A stretch of 64,000 nt of DNA from Bacillus gobiensis (GCF_001278705.1 NZ_CP012600.1:2046190-2110189); one strand, 5' to 3'; positions 24,884 through 35,594 are shown, counted from the first letter of the stretch. A program made the numbers and translations. Notes: generated by a model not told the origin, from the sequence alone.

Positions 24884-25660
24884 TTACTCGCCTTTAAAGT
24901 TAGGTTTCCTTTTCTCAAGGAATGCCTGGATTCCTTCCTTCGAATCCGAAGATTGAAAAACCTCGCCGAATCGCTTCGCTTCCAGCTTTAATGCTCCTTC
25001 GTAAGTATAGATTTTGTTTGCATGAAGAAGTTCCAAAACGAATTCCAACGTTTTCGGGCTTTTTTCGGCAAATTGCTCGGCTAATTCATAGGCTTTAATC
25101 AAAGCTTCTTCCCGGTCGTTTACAAGTATTGTAACAAGACCTGATTCATAAGCCTCTTTGCCGCTGATCGGTTGAGCTGTCCCTATCATTTCCAGAGCTT
25201 TCGCAGTGCCAACATATTTCGGGAGCCGCTGTGTTCCGGCAAAACCGGGGATGATACCTAAGTTTAGCTCTGGCATTCCGAGCTTGGCACCGCCTTCTGC
25301 AATCCGAATATGGCAAGCCATCGCAAGCTCCAGCCCTCCGCCAAGTGCTGCTCCGTGAATAGCGGCAATGATTGGCTTTGGAAATGATTCGATCCTTTCC
25401 ATGATTTGCTGGCCTTTTTCAGCCAAGTCTGTATAATCGGACTCATTTGCAAGAGTAGTAAATTCCTTTATGTCGGCACCAGCCGAAAAAAATCTGCCTT
25501 CCCCGCAAATAATGATCGCACGGACGTCAGAGTTAGCTTCAATTTGATCCAGACATTCTGATAATTCTTCCAAAAGCCCTGTAGATAAAGCATTTGCCGT
25601 TGGACGGTTCATTGTAATAGCTGCGATTCGTTCTTCGACTTCTAACGTTACGTTTTTCAT
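24884..25660 (-). CDS. fadB: Enoyl-CoA hydratase
   Basis: Hydrates trans-2-enoyl-CoA in fatty-acid beta-oxidation. 258 residues with the crotonase fold. Oxyanion-hole motif FSAGADIKEF near 58-67, and AAIHGAALGGGLELAMACHIR near 97-117, carrying a catalytic acid at the usual place in the next segment (GMPELNLGIIPGFAGTQRLP). The start codon overlaps the fadR stop by 4 bp. FadB homologues in this position are part of the FadR regulon in B. subtilis. Confidence 0.93.
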   Translation of the reverse strand: MKNVTLEVEERIAAITMNRPTANALSTGLLEELSECLDQIEANSDVRAIIICGEGRFFSAGADIKEFTTLANESDYTDLAEKGQQIMERIESFPKPIIAAIHGAALGGGLELAMACHIRIAEGGAKLGMPELNLGIIPGFAGTQRLPKYVGTAKALEMIGTAQPISGKEAYESGLVTILVNDREEALIKAYELAEQFAEKSPKTLEFVLELLHANKIYTYEGALKLEAKRFGEVFQSSDSKEGIQAFLEKRKPNFKGE

Positions 25661-26265
25661 TGAAGTATCTCCTCCTGATTATTCGCTGCGTGGAACCCGT
25701 AAATCAACAGCTGATGTATGTCTTCTGCAAGTCCATCTAATGAATATTTTTGGTCATTCATTACCCACGTGGTCACCGTCTCATCAATCGTTCCAAAGAT
25801 CATTTGCCTTGCCAAACGGACATCAAGTGATTGTTTAAACTCTCCTGATTCTTTCCCCGCTTGAATAATATCGTCCAAGATAAATAAATACCCTTTTAAA
25901 ATTTCATTAATCTTTTGACGGAGCGCAAGATTTGACTGTCTAAGCTCGAGCTGGGTGACAATAGCCAGATGTTGATTTTCAGAAAGCAACGAAAAATGCT
26001 GTTTAATCAGCCGTGATAATTTCTTTTCTGCAGTATGTTCGCTTTGAATTTCTTTTTCCATTCTTTCGATAAATTGCCCCATTTTTTCTCTGAACACTGA
26101 GATCAGAATATCCTCTTTGCTTTTAAAATAGAGGTAAATGGTTCCGTCTGCCACACCTGCCTGCTTGGCGATTTTTGAAACCTGCGCCTGATGGTAGCCG
26201 TTCTCTGCGATTACGATGACAGCAGCGTCGATGATCTGCATATACTTTGGTCGTTTTTCGTTCAC
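25657..26265 (-). CDS. fadR: TetR-type fatty-acid degradation repressor FadR
   Basis: A 202-residue TetR regulator that in B. subtilis represses beta-oxidation genes and is released by long-chain acyl-CoA. The N-terminal helix-turn-helix is AGVADGTIYLYFKSKEDIL near 30-50. The C-terminal ligand domain is less conserved. It leads the fadR-fadB-etfBA unit, with overlap to fadB. A TGAATG-type operator lies upstream between fadR and lcfA. Confidence 0.92.
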   Translation of the reverse strand: MNEKRPKYMQIIDAAVIVIAENGYHQAQVSKIAKQAGVADGTIYLYFKSKEDILISVFREKMGQFIERMEKEIQSEHTAEKKLSRLIKQHFSLLSENQHLAIVTQLELRQSNLALRQKINEILKGYLFILDDIIQAGKESGEFKQSLDVRLARQMIFGTIDETVTTWVMNDQKYSLDGLAEDIHQLLIYGFHAANNQEEILQ

Positions 26266-26289
26266 AATTTCTCGTTCCTTTCAGAAAAA

Positions 26290-26310
26290 ATGAATGGTTA
26301 TTCACTCATC
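26290..26310 (-). promoter_or_regulatory. fadR: Probable FadR operator
   Basis: ATGAATGGTTATTCACTCAT (plus strand) is an imperfect inverted repeat (TGAATG...ATTCA) resembling the TGAATGA-type FadR sites. It lies 25 bp upstream of the fadR start, so would control fadR-fadB-etfBA. Confidence 0.65.
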
Positions 26311-26377
26311 TTTATACTAAAAAGAAACGCCTTGATTGTCAAGATGAGACGGCTCATTGACAGCCTGGCGGCTCATG

Positions 26378-28060
26378 TTATTTCGTTTGGTTCATCTTCT
26401 CTTTCTCTTCTTCAATTAATGCTCTTCTTAATATTTTTCCTACCGTTGTTTTCGGCAGTTCATCGCGAAACTCGTAAACTCTTGGCACTTTGTATGATGC
26501 AAGGTGTGTTCTCGCATACTCATCTAGTTCCTTTTCTGTCAATGTCGCATGTTGCTTTAACACAACATAGGCTTTCACAGTTTCTCCACGGTAGGAATCA
26601 GGAATCCCGGCAACGACTACTTCCCGGATGGCCTCGTGCTCATAGAATATCTCTTCGATTTCACGCGGGTAAATGTTATAGCCGCTAGCGATAATCAAAT
26701 CTTTTTTTCGGTCGACAATATAAAAGAAGCCCTCTTCGTCCATATAAGCGATATCTCCGGTGAAAAGCCAGCCATCCCTCAATACATTTGCTGTTTCTTC
26801 GGGGTTATTCCAATATCCCTTCATCACTTGGGGCCCTTTAACAATTAATTCGCCTCGTTCATAAGGAGGAAGCGCTTCGCCTGTTTCCTCCGAGTAAATG
26901 GCAGCATCTGTTCCTGGCCAAGGGCAGCCAATGCTCCCCGGCTTGTTTTTGCCCCACATGAAATTCGCGTGGGTCACTGGCGAAGCTTCTGATAAGCCGT
27001 AACCCTCGACAAGCTTTCCGCCGGTGACCTTTTCAAATTGATGCTTGACTTCGACAGGCAGTGCGGCGGATCCGCTGATACAGGTGTCAATGGAGGATAA
27101 ATCATATTTGTACACTTCCGGGTGGTTTAAAAGAGCGATGTAGAGCGTCGGTGCACCCGGAAAAAGGCTTGGTTTCAGCTTATGAATCGTTTTCAACGCG
27201 TCAAGCGCATTAAATTTTGGAAGCAGAATCATTTGAAATGCTTGCAAAACGCTTAGATTTAAGATAGTGGTCATTCCGTAGACGTGAAAAAAAGGTACAA
27301 TCCCTAAAATCGATTCCGATCCTTTCTTTAATTTGGAAAGCCATTCCGCGCACATCTTCGTGTTGGCGGCAATGTTCTGATGGGTCAGCATTGCTCCCTT
27401 TGGAAGGCCGGTTGTTCCGCCTGTATATTGCAAAACCGCAATATCATGAAGCGGGTCAATATCAACCGAATGTAAACTTTCTGCCGTATTTTTGATGATA
27501 CTTTGGAAAAGATGAGTTTCCTCATTTTCTTTAATATGAACCAGAAGGTTTTTCCTCTGGCTGATTTGGTACAGCTTATTTTTCGGGAAGGGCAAATAAT
27601 CTTTGATGCTTGTGAAAATAAGATGGGAAATTTTTGTTAACGCTTTCATTTTTATGATGCGCGGATATAGTAAGTCGAGTGAAATGATCGCCGTACATTC
27701 ACTGTCCTTTAATTGATATTCCAGCTCTCTTTCCGTAAATAACGGATTTGTTGGCACGACAATGCCTCCAGAAAAGAGAATGCCGTAGTATGAAATCACG
27801 GCTTGGGGGCAGTTTGGCAAGATGAGAGCAATCCGGTCGCCTTTTTTGATGCCGATTTTTTGCAAGTATGCAGCAAACTTTAACGCTGCTTCGTGGACTT
27901 CACGAAACGTCATTTTTTTGCCAAGAAAGTAAATAGATTGATGATCGGGAAAGGTGTTTGCGGTGTCTGTTAAAAAAGAGTGCAGCGGTTTGTTTTCGTA
28001 TGCCAAATCGTGGGGAAGTTCGTCAGGATAGCTGTTTAACCAAGGCTTTTCAACCTTCAT
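26378..28060 (-). CDS. lcfA: Long-chain fatty-acid-CoA ligase
   Basis: Activates fatty acids to acyl-CoA through an acyl-AMP intermediate. 560 residues of the AMP-forming superfamily: P-loop YTGGTTGLPKGAM near 216-228, EGYGLSEASPVTH, the TGD motif (WLFTGDIAYMDEEGFFYIVDRKKD), and a catalytic Lys near the C-terminus in KTTVGKILRR. It matches B. subtilis LcfA in position upstream of fadR. Separated from fadR by about 110 bp that include the FadR operator. Confidence 0.95.
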   Translation of the reverse strand: MKVEKPWLNSYPDELPHDLAYENKPLHSFLTDTANTFPDHQSIYFLGKKMTFREVHEAALKFAAYLQKIGIKKGDRIALILPNCPQAVISYYGILFSGGIVVPTNPLFTERELEYQLKDSECTAIISLDLLYPRIIKMKALTKISHLIFTSIKDYLPFPKNKLYQISQRKNLLVHIKENEETHLFQSIIKNTAESLHSVDIDPLHDIAVLQYTGGTTGLPKGAMLTHQNIAANTKMCAEWLSKLKKGSESILGIVPFFHVYGMTTILNLSVLQAFQMILLPKFNALDALKTIHKLKPSLFPGAPTLYIALLNHPEVYKYDLSSIDTCISGSAALPVEVKHQFEKVTGGKLVEGYGLSEASPVTHANFMWGKNKPGSIGCPWPGTDAAIYSEETGEALPPYERGELIVKGPQVMKGYWNNPEETANVLRDGWLFTGDIAYMDEEGFFYIVDRKKDLIIASGYNIYPREIEEIFYEHEAIREVVVAGIPDSYRGETVKAYVVLKQHATLTEKELDEYARTHLASYKVPRVYEFRDELPKTTVGKILRRALIEEEKEKMNQTK

Positions 28061-28350
28061 AGTATGCCTCCTTGTCGCGCTCTTTCATTTGATACTTAGT
28101 ATAGCAGATGAAAATAGGTATTGATACGAAATTTTTTATAGCAACAGTTAAATCAGCGTGTATTATCGTTTTTCTTTATATTAATTCCGGCGGCGACTAG
28201 AAATGAACCGATGATGAACATGATGTAAAAAGCATGACGTGATAGCCCTAATTAATGACGGAGGATAAAATAATCATTATTCCCATCAAGCAGCCCATTT
28301 CCTTACTTCTCCTTTTACTTTATTCATTTTCCTCCTTCCCAAAAGTATCA
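28061..28350. other. Intergenic stretch upstream of lcfA with a yshE-like coding fragment
   Basis: No complete gene is visible. On the minus strand, about 28157-28245, a short open stretch encodes GSFLVAAGINIKKND-like residues, and GGCGGCGACTA recurs from the 3' end of yshE (which ends SFVVAAGI). It has no credible start or ribosome site, so it may be a relic or chance. The rest carries the lcfA Shine-Dalgarno region (GGAGGC). Confidence 0.35.
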
Positions 28351-28384
28351 AAAGGGGTTGGAGATAAAGCTCCAACCCCTTTAT
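28351..28384. terminator. Terminator downstream of the small membrane peptide
   Basis: AAAGGGGTTGGAG and CTCCAACCCCTTT form a 13-bp stem with an 8-nt loop. A T-rich tract lies on both sides (TTTTGATACTTTT leftward, ATTTTA rightward). It ends the mutS2-yshE transcript. Confidence 0.85.
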
Positions 28385-28385
28385 T

Positions 28386-28469
28386 TTATGCATAAAACAA
28401 CAAATAAATAATTCCAATTATCACAAATAATCCGCATGCTGCAAATAAGACCTTCGCCAATTTTTCCAT
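28386..28469 (-). CDS. 27-residue single-span membrane peptide
   Basis: A short ORF, ATG at 28469, preceded by AGGAGCC at good spacing and 12 bp after the yshE stop. The product is one hydrophobic helix of about 20 residues with charged N-terminal residues (MEKLAKVLF...). It is followed at once by the operon terminator. I recognise no family. Position, ribosome site and codon use suggest it is translated, probably with yshE. Confidence 0.6.
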   Translation of the reverse strand: MEKLAKVLFAACGLFVIIGIIYLLFYA

Positions 28470-28481
28470 CAAAAGGCTCCT

Positions 28482-28889
28482 TTAAATACCGGCGGCGACT
28501 ACAAACGATAATGCCAGAGAAATAACGAGGGAAATCAAGCCGACCGCACGGTTATCCTGTTCGATTTCTTTATCAATTTTAAATCTCGGCGTTAAAAACT
28601 CAAAAATGAAATAGCCGATAAGCAGCATGACAAATCCATATACTCCCCACCCGATCATTTGGAGCAATGAATCGTGCTGAAGAATGCTATGGTGAAAGAC
28701 GTTGGCGATTCCGAGAATTTTACCGCCTGTCGCCATTGCCACGGCAAGATTTCCTTTTTGGATCTCTTCCCAATTTTTGTAGGAAGTGACCAATTCAAAA
28801 ATAGCTAAAAATAAAACGAGGCATAAGACCGCCACGCTGTAATAGGCGGCAATCTGTACTAATTCATTGCTCCAGAAAGAATTTGTCAT
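28482..28889 (-). CDS. yshE: DUF350 membrane protein YshE
   Basis: A 135-residue protein with four predicted membrane helices and a charged loop near residue 100 (FKIDKEIEQDNRAVG), typical of DUF350 (YjfL-like). The function is unknown. It follows mutS2 by about 80 bp in the same direction, as in B. subtilis. Confidence 0.88.
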   Translation of the reverse strand: MTNSFWSNELVQIAAYYSVAVLCLVLFLAIFELVTSYKNWEEIQKGNLAVAMATGGKILGIANVFHHSILQHDSLLQMIGWGVYGFVMLLIGYFIFEFLTPRFKIDKEIEQDNRAVGLISLVISLALSFVVAAGI

Positions 28890-28970
28890 TTCTACGTGCT
28901 CCCTTTTTATCTTTTAATGTTTGAAGGGGTCAAGACCTCCATTTGATTTGTTCGATGTTGTAACTGGCGA

Positions 28971-31328
28971 TTATTTTAATTCGACAATGGTAACCCCTGA
29001 TCCGCCTTCCCCTGCTTCGCCAAAACGGGTATTTTTCACGTTTCTATGGGATTTCAGGAGTTCTTGGACGCCCTTTCTCAAGGCTCCCGTTCCTTTTCCG
29101 TGAATGATCGATACTCTCGGATAGCCTGCTAATACTGCATCATCGAGATATTTTTCAACACGGCTCAGAGCATGTTCATAGCGCTCGCCTCTGAGGTCGA
29201 GCTCGAGAGACACGTGATAATCTTTTCCTTTAATCGTCGAAAGGGCTTTTTCCTGTTGAGGAACAGAATTTGATTTCACAAATTCCAAGTCCTTTTCTTT
29301 CACCTTCATCTTTAAGATTCCGATTTGTACGTTCCATTCATTATCTGCTGTTTTTTCAAGAAGGGTTCCCTTTTGCCCGAAGCTCAAGACTTTTACTTCA
29401 TCTCCGGCTTTCAGCTCTTTCTTTGTTTGAGCTGTTTTTTCTGGTTTCTTCGATTTTGAAAAAACCGGGATAGCTTCCTCCAGCCTTTTTTTCGCTTCAA
29501 TCAGCTCGTGGTCTTTAAAGGCTTTTTGGTCATCGCGAATGGCACGCAGCGATTTGATGATTTCCTCTGCTTCTTTAGAAGCTTCAGCGACTTTATCAAT
29601 CGCCTTTTTTTCAGCCTCTTCAAGAAGCTTATCCTTCTTCTGATTCCATTCGATGATTTGTGATTGCAATTCATTATGAAGCTTTTCTGCTTCTTTTCGG
29701 TAAGTTTCTGTTTCCTTCAGTTCTAGTTCTGCCAGTTTTTTGCTGTCTTCCAGTGAAGCAATCATAGTATCCACTTCATTGTGCTCACTGGACATTTCCG
29801 CTTTGGCTCTTTGAATGAGCGCTTCCGACATACCAAGCCGTTTTGAAATTTCAAAGGCATTGCTTCGGCCCGGCACGCCAATCAAAAGCCGATAAGTCGG
29901 CGAAAGCGTCTCAATGTCAAATTCGACACTCGCATTCATTACCCCTTCACGATTATAGCCGTATGCTTTAAGCTCTGGATAGTGGGTTGTTGCAATGACC
30001 CTCGCATTCGTCGTATGAACTTCATCAAGTATGCTAATGGCGAGGGCTGCACCTTCCTGAGGATCCGTGCCAGCTCCGAGCTCGTCAAATAAAACAAGGC
30101 TTTTGTCATTCATCTTCGCTAAAATATCAACAATGTTTACCATATGAGAAGAAAAGGTACTCAGGCTTTGCTCAATTGATTGTTCATCGCCAATATCGGC
30201 AAATACCTGTTCAAAAACCGCAGCTTCCGACCCGTCTTCTACAGGAATGTGAAGACCTGCTTGTGACATGAGTGTCAGCAGCCCCAGTGTTTTCAAGGTT
30301 ACCGTTTTTCCTCCAGTATTCGGGCCGGTGATAACAATCGTCGAGTAGCTTCCGCCCAGCTCAATATCGTTAGGAACTACCTCATCCGCTGGCAGCAATG
30401 GATGTCGGGCTTTTTTAAGTAGCACATAACCCTCCTCATTAATTTGAGGCTTCGTTGCTTTTATTTGTTTGGCATACTTTGCTTTGGCAAAGATGAAATC
30501 CAGCGTTTGCATGATGGTTACGTCCTGTGACAGGTCACTTGAGTGTTCGGCCACCTTTTCTGTCAAATACTTAAGAATCCGTTCAATCTCCTGCTTTTCT
30601 TTTACTTTTGCCTGCTGGATCGTATTGTTCATGTCGACAATCGCCTGTGGTTCAATAAAAAGCGTGGCTCCCGAAGCGGATTGATCGTGCACAATTCCTC
30701 CGTAGCTTGCCCGGTACTCTTGTTTTACAGGTATGACAAACCGTTCATTTCGAATCGTGATAATCGCATCTGACAGCATTTTTTGGGCAGACGAAGAACG
30801 CAGCATCGATTCGAGCCGGTCTCTAATTCGGGATTCAATCGTCCGAAGCTGCGTCCTTATTCCGCGTAGTGTGTCTGATGCATGGTCGAGCACTTCCCCA
30901 TGGTCATCTACACACATATTGATATCCTTTTCAAGCGCAGATAACGGAATCAGCTGGTCTGAATACTCTTTCATTCTCTCAATTTCTACTCCGTCTTCAT
31001 ACAGCGAATCCAAAAAATGCTTCATTTGCTTGACAGAATAAAGAAGCGAAGATACCTCTGTTAGTTCAGCAGGGCTTAACACACTGCCGATCACCGACCG
31101 TTTTAAACTCGGCCTGATGTCCGTCAATCCGCCAAAAGGAGCGTGCCCTCTCAAGCGGATAACGGTCATGGCTTCATCTACTTCATCCTGCCATTTTGTC
31201 ACTTCTTCCGCTGATTGGGATGGCTGGAGCTGTTCCAGCATTTCTTTTCCCAGAGATGAAGAAGCATGGGCTTTTGCCTGTTCTTTTACTTTATGAAATT
31301 CAAGTGATTGTAACGCTTTATGCTGCAA
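28971..31328 (-). CDS. mutS2: MutS2 ATPase with Smr domain
   Basis: A 785-residue MutS family ATPase, lacking mismatch-recognition domain I. It acts on recombination intermediates and, in B. subtilis, on collided ribosomes (MutS2/RqcU). Walker [16 protein letters not shown] near 333-347; Walker [18 protein letters not shown]. The C-terminal Smr endonuclease domain shows [20 protein letters not shown] and [15 protein letters not shown] coiled coil links the ATPase and KOW/Smr parts. Gene order polX-mutS2-yshE is conserved. Confidence 0.95.
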   Translation of the reverse strand: MQHKALQSLEFHKVKEQAKAHASSSLGKEMLEQLQPSQSAEEVTKWQDEVDEAMTVIRLRGHAPFGGLTDIRPSLKRSVIGSVLSPAELTEVSSLLYSVKQMKHFLDSLYEDGVEIERMKEYSDQLIPLSALEKDINMCVDDHGEVLDHASDTLRGIRTQLRTIESRIRDRLESMLRSSSAQKMLSDAIITIRNERFVIPVKQEYRASYGGIVHDQSASGATLFIEPQAIVDMNNTIQQAKVKEKQEIERILKYLTEKVAEHSSDLSQDVTIMQTLDFIFAKAKYAKQIKATKPQINEEGYVLLKKARHPLLPADEVVPNDIELGGSYSTIVITGPNTGGKTVTLKTLGLLTLMSQAGLHIPVEDGSEAAVFEQVFADIGDEQSIEQSLSTFSSHMVNIVDILAKMNDKSLVLFDELGAGTDPQEGAALAISILDEVHTTNARVIATTHYPELKAYGYNREGVMNASVEFDIETLSPTYRLLIGVPGRSNAFEISKRLGMSEALIQRAKAEMSSEHNEVDTMIASLEDSKKLAELELKETETYRKEAEKLHNELQSQIIEWNQKKDKLLEEAEKKAIDKVAEASKEAEEIIKSLRAIRDDQKAFKDHELIEAKKRLEEAIPVFSKSKKPEKTAQTKKELKAGDEVKVLSFGQKGTLLEKTADNEWNVQIGILKMKVKEKDLEFVKSNSVPQQEKALSTIKGKDYHVSLELDLRGERYEHALSRVEKYLDDAVLAGYPRVSIIHGKGTGALRKGVQELLKSHRNVKNTRFGEAGEGGSGVTIVELK

Positions 31329-31350
31329 TATTTTTAAAGCCTCCTTGCAC

Positions 31351-33057
31351 TTATCTTTTCAAAAATTCACGTACTTCGTCCAGAGACCGTGTATTCAATA
31401 CACTGCTTTTTGGGGTCCAGCCTTTTTTGGCAGCAGAAACGCCGGCAGCCATGTCGTTCAGCATTGCTACATTGTGGGCATCTGTATTAATTGCAATCGT
31501 TACGCCGGCTTGGTTTGCTTTGATCAAATGCTCCGTCCGTAAATCAAGCCTCGCTGGATTTGCATTCAACTCGAGAGCTGTTCCGGTCTCCTTCGCAAGC
31601 TCAATAAGCTCATCAATATCGATTTCGTAACCGGATCTTCTGCCGATCAGTCTTCCGGTTGGATGGGCGATTAAATGGACGTGTTTATTTTTGAGTGCAT
31701 TTTTTAATCGGTTCATAATGACATGCTGTGGCTGTGAAAAGCTAGAATGAATTGAAGCAATAACAAAATCTCTTGTTTCCAGCAGCTCGTCGTCATAATC
31801 AAGCGTACCGTCCGGAAGAATGTCCATTTCCACCCCTTTGAAAATATGAAATCCTTCGAGCTCTTGATTAAGCCTGTCAATCTCTTCTCCCTGCAGCCTC
31901 AGTCTTTCCGGAGTTAATCCATTAGCAACACGCAAATATCTTGAATGGTCGGTAATCGCCATATATTCGTAGCCTTTTGCTATACAGGCTTCCGCCATCT
32001 CACGAATCGAAAATGCGCCGTCACTCCAGGAGCTGTGCATATGAAGATCGCCTTTTATATCCTCTTTTGAAATGAGACTCAAGCTTTCATTGTAATGGTC
32101 GGTTTCTTGTCCGCTTTCTCTGATTTCTGGAGGAATGTACGGAAGATCGAAGTGGCGGAAAAATTCCTTCTCGCTCGAAAAGGTTTGAATCGTTCCTGTC
32201 TCCAGCGACTCTACTCCATACTCGCTTATTTTTTCACCGCGCTCTTTTGCGATCTGTCTCATTTTAATATTATGGTCTTTTGATCCAGTGAAATGATGGA
32301 GGGTCGTCGCAAACTGTTCGTTTGACACTATTCGGAAGTCAACACCGATTTCATCCTCAAAATCCATATTCACCGACACTTTTGTTTCTCCAGCAGCTAC
32401 GACTTCTTTAATACGCGGCAATGCCAGCAATTGATCACGGATCAATTGCGGATTGTCTGTTGAAATAATATAATCCAAATCCTTAACGGTTTCACGCATT
32501 CTGCGCAAGCTGCCGGCACGGGAAGATTGAATCACGCCTTGAAACGCAGCCAAATGCTTTTCGATCTCATCAGCCACAAGCAGGGCAAAGCCAATCGGGT
32601 ACCTTTCCGGTCTTTTTCCCGCTTCACCAAGCAGAACAAGGAGTTTTTCTTCCGTTTTTTTTCCGAATCCGGCGAGCCCTTGGACTTTATTCTCTTCACA
32701 GGCCGCCTTTAAATCTTCCGCATTTCGAACCCCGAGATCCTTATATAGCTTGGCAATTTTCTTTCCTCCAAGCCCCGGGAGTTTTAATAAAGGCAAAAGC
32801 CCTTCCGGCACCTCTTTCTTTAGTTCATCCAGAGTGGATGACGTTCCGCTTTCCATATATTCTCTAATAATTGTATACGTTCCTTTTCCGATTCCCGGCA
32901 AGGACAGCATATCATCGATTTCAGATAAGCTTCTGTCATCCTGTTCGAGCGCCGCGGCCGCTTTCCGAAAAGCTGATATTTTAAACGGATTATCCCCTTT
33001 TAATTCCATATATACAGCGATCGTTTCCAATAACTTTATGATGTCCTTTTTATGCAT
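31351..33057 (-). CDS. polX: DNA polymerase X with PHP domain
   Basis: Gap-filling DNA polymerase of family X for base-excision repair. 568 residues. It has N-terminal helix-hairpin-helix regions ([25 protein letters not shown]), a polymerase domain with nucleotidyl-transfer motif AGSLRRM and DLDYII, and a C-terminal PHP domain with metal motifs [20 protein letters not shown] and AINTDAHN. The ATG at 33057 follows AGAGGTG with fitting spacing; a TTG precedes it. It lies between yshB and mutS2. Confidence 0.94.
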   Translation of the reverse strand: MHKKDIIKLLETIAVYMELKGDNPFKISAFRKAAAALEQDDRSLSEIDDMLSLPGIGKGTYTIIREYMESGTSSTLDELKKEVPEGLLPLLKLPGLGGKKIAKLYKDLGVRNAEDLKAACEENKVQGLAGFGKKTEEKLLVLLGEAGKRPERYPIGFALLVADEIEKHLAAFQGVIQSSRAGSLRRMRETVKDLDYIISTDNPQLIRDQLLALPRIKEVVAAGETKVSVNMDFEDEIGVDFRIVSNEQFATTLHHFTGSKDHNIKMRQIAKERGEKISEYGVESLETGTIQTFSSEKEFFRHFDLPYIPPEIRESGQETDHYNESLSLISKEDIKGDLHMHSSWSDGAFSIREMAEACIAKGYEYMAITDHSRYLRVANGLTPERLRLQGEEIDRLNQELEGFHIFKGVEMDILPDGTLDYDDELLETRDFVIASIHSSFSQPQHVIMNRLKNALKNKHVHLIAHPTGRLIGRRSGYEIDIDELIELAKETGTALELNANPARLDLRTEHLIKANQAGVTIAINTDAHNVAMLNDMAAGVSAAKKGWTPKSSVLNTRSLDEVREFLKR

Positions 33058-33096
33058 CAATGAAACACCTCTAATAATCTATTTAAAAAAACTTCT

Positions 33097-33648
33097 CTAC
33101 CGAAGAGAAGTTACACCTCCGTACTGGAGCCATAAAGTATTTATCAATTCTGACAGATATGGAGTGTGATTAATGATCAAGTTCGATAGTGAACTGCCTT
33201 GTAAAGCATCTTGGATTTGCGGTGCAGGAATCAAAGCCGCAATAAATAAAAACACAAACAAAAATAAATAGACTTCGAGAAATCCAAGTACTCCGCCTAA
33301 AAGCTTATTCACTTGTTTTAAGACGGGAAGCATGGCCACAAAATCGAGCATCGACGCAATAATCCGAAGAGCAATTACAGCCAAAATAAAAATAATGACA
33401 AAAGAAATGGCATTATAATAGCTTGATTCCATATTTCCGCTAAAAAAAGCCAGCGCCTCCTGCCCTTCGCCAAAATCAGGGTACGGAACCCATAAACGAA
33501 CTTGCGGAGCAAGATCATCATAAAACTGGCGGGCAATCAGGAACGCAGCAATAAAGCTTATCAGATGGAGAAGCTTCAGGATAAAGCCTCTTCTCAGGCC
33601 AGCTATAGCCCCTATGATAAGCATGATCAACAGGATAATATCTAGCAT
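33097..33648 (-). CDS. yshB: CvpA family membrane protein YshB
   Basis: A 183-residue protein with four predicted membrane helices, a CvpA family member (colicin V production-like). The core shows RRGFILKLLHL, VIALRIIASMLD, LLGGVLGFLEVYL. The role is unclear in Bacillus; it sits in the zapA-yshB-polX unit beside cell division genes. It follows zapA by 7 bp. Confidence 0.9.
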   Translation of the reverse strand: MLDIILLIMLIIGAIAGLRRGFILKLLHLISFIAAFLIARQFYDDLAPQVRLWVPYPDFGEGQEALAFFSGNMESSYYNAISFVIIFILAVIALRIIASMLDFVAMLPVLKQVNKLLGGVLGFLEVYLFLFVFLFIAALIPAPQIQDALQGSSLSNLIINHTPYLSELINTLWLQYGGVTSLR

Positions 33649-33655
33649 AGGTTGT

Positions 33656-33913
33656 TCAATCCTTTTCTCTTAGTTGATGCTCGAGTTTTTCATACTCTTC
33701 TTTTAGTTTTAAGTAATCATGTACGACATTAACAGCTGTTAAGACAGCCAATTTATTTATATCAAGTTGAGGATTTTTCTCATTTATTTCACGCATTTTA
33801 TCATCCACAATTGAGGCTACATGCCTCATGTGGCTTTTTGTTTCTTCACCAACAATTTTGAATTGCTGGCCATATATGTCAACTGATGTTCTTATTTTTT
33901 GACCGTCAGACAA
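33656..33913 (-). CDS. zapA: Cell division protein ZapA
   Basis: An 85-residue FtsZ-associated protein that bundles Z-ring filaments. It has the N-terminal beta-rich part ([17 protein letters not shown]) and the C-terminal coiled coil ([19 protein letters not shown]). First gene of a leftward unit with yshB and polX; divergent from rnhC. The length matches ZapA. Confidence 0.94.
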   Translation of the reverse strand: MSDGQKIRTSVDIYGQQFKIVGEETKSHMRHVASIVDDKMREINEKNPQLDINKLAVLTAVNVVHDYLKLKEEYEKLEHQLREKD

Positions 33914-34046
33914 GTTTTCTCCTCCATTCCGTGAGAATCCTAGATTCTATCATAACATGATTACTGTTTTATTGGAAAGACGAGCCCTTTCAGATATGAT
34001 ACACTTTATAGACAATGATTTGACAGGATAAAGGAGAATAACTATT

Positions 34047-34985
34047 TTGGCTCATTTCGTTTTAAAAATAAATAAAGACCGCATATTGCAAATGCGGCAG
34101 TATTACCGCAACCATTTAGTAACCCCGGCTCCGGCGCATACAAGCTTTCAAGCGAAATTGCCTGGCTGCACCGTCACCGCGTACCTCTCAGGAAAAGTCC
34201 TTTTTCAAGGAAAACAAGCAGAAACAGAAAGCAGCCGCTGGGAAGGCGTACCGTCACAGCCGAAAGAAAAAAAAGCGAGAAAAACGACCCCTTATTCCCC
34301 GCCGGAACAAATTGCAAGTCTATCCGTTGTGGGCTCCGACGAAGTGGGGACAGGAGATTATTTCGGGCCGATCACTGTTGTTGCTGCTTATGTCAGTAAA
34401 TCTCAGCTTCAGCTGGTGAAGGAGCTGGGCGTTAAAGACAGCAAAAACCTAAAGGACCCGCAAATAATCACAATCGCCAAGGATTTAATTAAAACCATTC
34501 CTTACAGCCTGCTCGTGCTGAAAAATGAAAAATACAATGACCTGCAGCAAAAAGGAATGAGCCAAGGAAAAATGAAAGCGATTCTGCACAACCAGGCAAT
34601 AGGAAATGTATTGGAAAAATTAGCAGGCGAAACGCCAGATGCAATCCTTATCGACCAATTCGCGGAACCAGACGTTTATTTCAAGCATCTTAGCGGTAAA
34701 AAAATAATGAAAGAAAACGTATATTTCAGCACGAAGGCAGAAGGAATCCACCTTTCTGTAGCAGCAGCCTCGATCATCGCGAGATATTCCTTTTTAATGG
34801 AAATGAAAAAGCTCGAAAAGAAATCGGGGTTTACGATTCCAAAAGGAGCAGGCGCTCTTGTCGACCAGGCTGCGGCACGGCTCATTGAACAAAAAGGCGT
34901 AAACGCATTGGCGTCTTTTACAAAGCTGCATTTTGCCAATACCAATAAAGCCAAGCTGTTGGCTGAAAAGAAGGGACGGGGCTGA
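34047..34985 (+). CDS. rnhC: Ribonuclease HIII
   Basis: Cleaves the RNA strand of RNA-DNA hybrids. 312 residues. The N-terminal TBP-like substrate-binding domain (FQAKLPGCTVTAYLSGKVLFQG) is followed by the catalytic domain: VVGSDEVGTGDYFGP (first carboxylates) near 96-110, KDSKNLKD, and AILIDQFAEP. The start is TTG at 34047, 10 bp after AAGGAG. Divergent from zapA, as in B. subtilis. Confidence 0.95.
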   Translation: MAHFVLKINKDRILQMRQYYRNHLVTPAPAHTSFQAKLPGCTVTAYLSGKVLFQGKQAETESSRWEGVPSQPKEKKARKTTPYSPPEQIASLSVVGSDEVGTGDYFGPITVVAAYVSKSQLQLVKELGVKDSKNLKDPQIITIAKDLIKTIPYSLLVLKNEKYNDLQQKGMSQGKMKAILHNQAIGNVLEKLAGETPDAILIDQFAEPDVYFKHLSGKKIMKENVYFSTKAEGIHLSVAAASIIARYSFLMEMKKLEKKSGFTIPKGAGALVDQAAARLIEQKGVNALASFTKLHFANTNKAKLLAEKKGRG

Positions 34986-35066
34986 TTCGTTTTTGACCAG
35001 CAATCTATTAAAGATGTCGAACCGAATCAATGGCAGTGAAATTTTATATATAGGAGGAGCAGGTCT

Positions 35067-35594
35067 ATGAATTTTAATTTGAAAGAAGCTATTGAGATTC
35101 TGGAGCGTACACCTCAAACATTGGAGTATTTTTTATCGGGGCTATCTGATGGATGGCTGGAATGCAATGAAGGCGAAGGAACATGGAATGTCTCTGAAGT
35201 GATTGATCACCTGATTGAGGGAGAGAAAACAAATTGGATACCCAGATTAGAATTTATTCTTCAAGAAGGTGACAGTAAACCATTCACCCCATTTGATCGT
35301 TATTCACATCTAAATAACAGGGCTGTAAGATCGATTGAACAAAAATTACTTGAATTTAATACGATTAGATCACAAAATATAACCAAGCTTAAAGGCCTTA
35401 TTGAACCTGGATTGCACCTTGAATTGACAGGTTCACACCCTGTACTTGGTGTAGTGAAGTTACGAGAATTGCTTTCTACTTGGGTGGTTCATGATTTAAC
35501 GCACATTTCTCAAATCGTACGAGTAATGGCCGAGAGATACAGAGCAGATGTTGGGCCTTGGAAAAAATATTTAGGTATATTGAAAAAGGAATGA
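35067..35594 (+). CDS. DinB superfamily protein
   Basis: A 175-residue four-helix-bundle protein of the DinB/YfiT type, with His at the expected metal positions ([14 protein letters not shown] near 49; [13 protein letters not shown] near 140-152). Members are metal-dependent thiol transferases or hydrolases; the substrate here is unknown. A Shine-Dalgarno (AGGAGGAG) precedes the ATG at 35067. It is not part of the conserved backbone I recall, so it begins an accessory patch. Confidence 0.8.
   Translation: MNFNLKEAIEILERTPQTLEYFLSGLSDGWLECNEGEGTWNVSEVIDHLIEGEKTNWIPRLEFILQEGDSKPFTPFDRYSHLNNRAVRSIEQKLLEFNTIRSQNITKLKGLIEPGLHLELTGSHPVLGVVKLRELLSTWVVHDLTHISQIVRVMAERYRADVGPWKKYLGILKKE

Noticed and set aside
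24852..24918. Longer etfB start overlapping fadB
   Set aside because: The extra 22 residues lack similarity to EtfB and the ribosome site is placed for the ATG at 24852.
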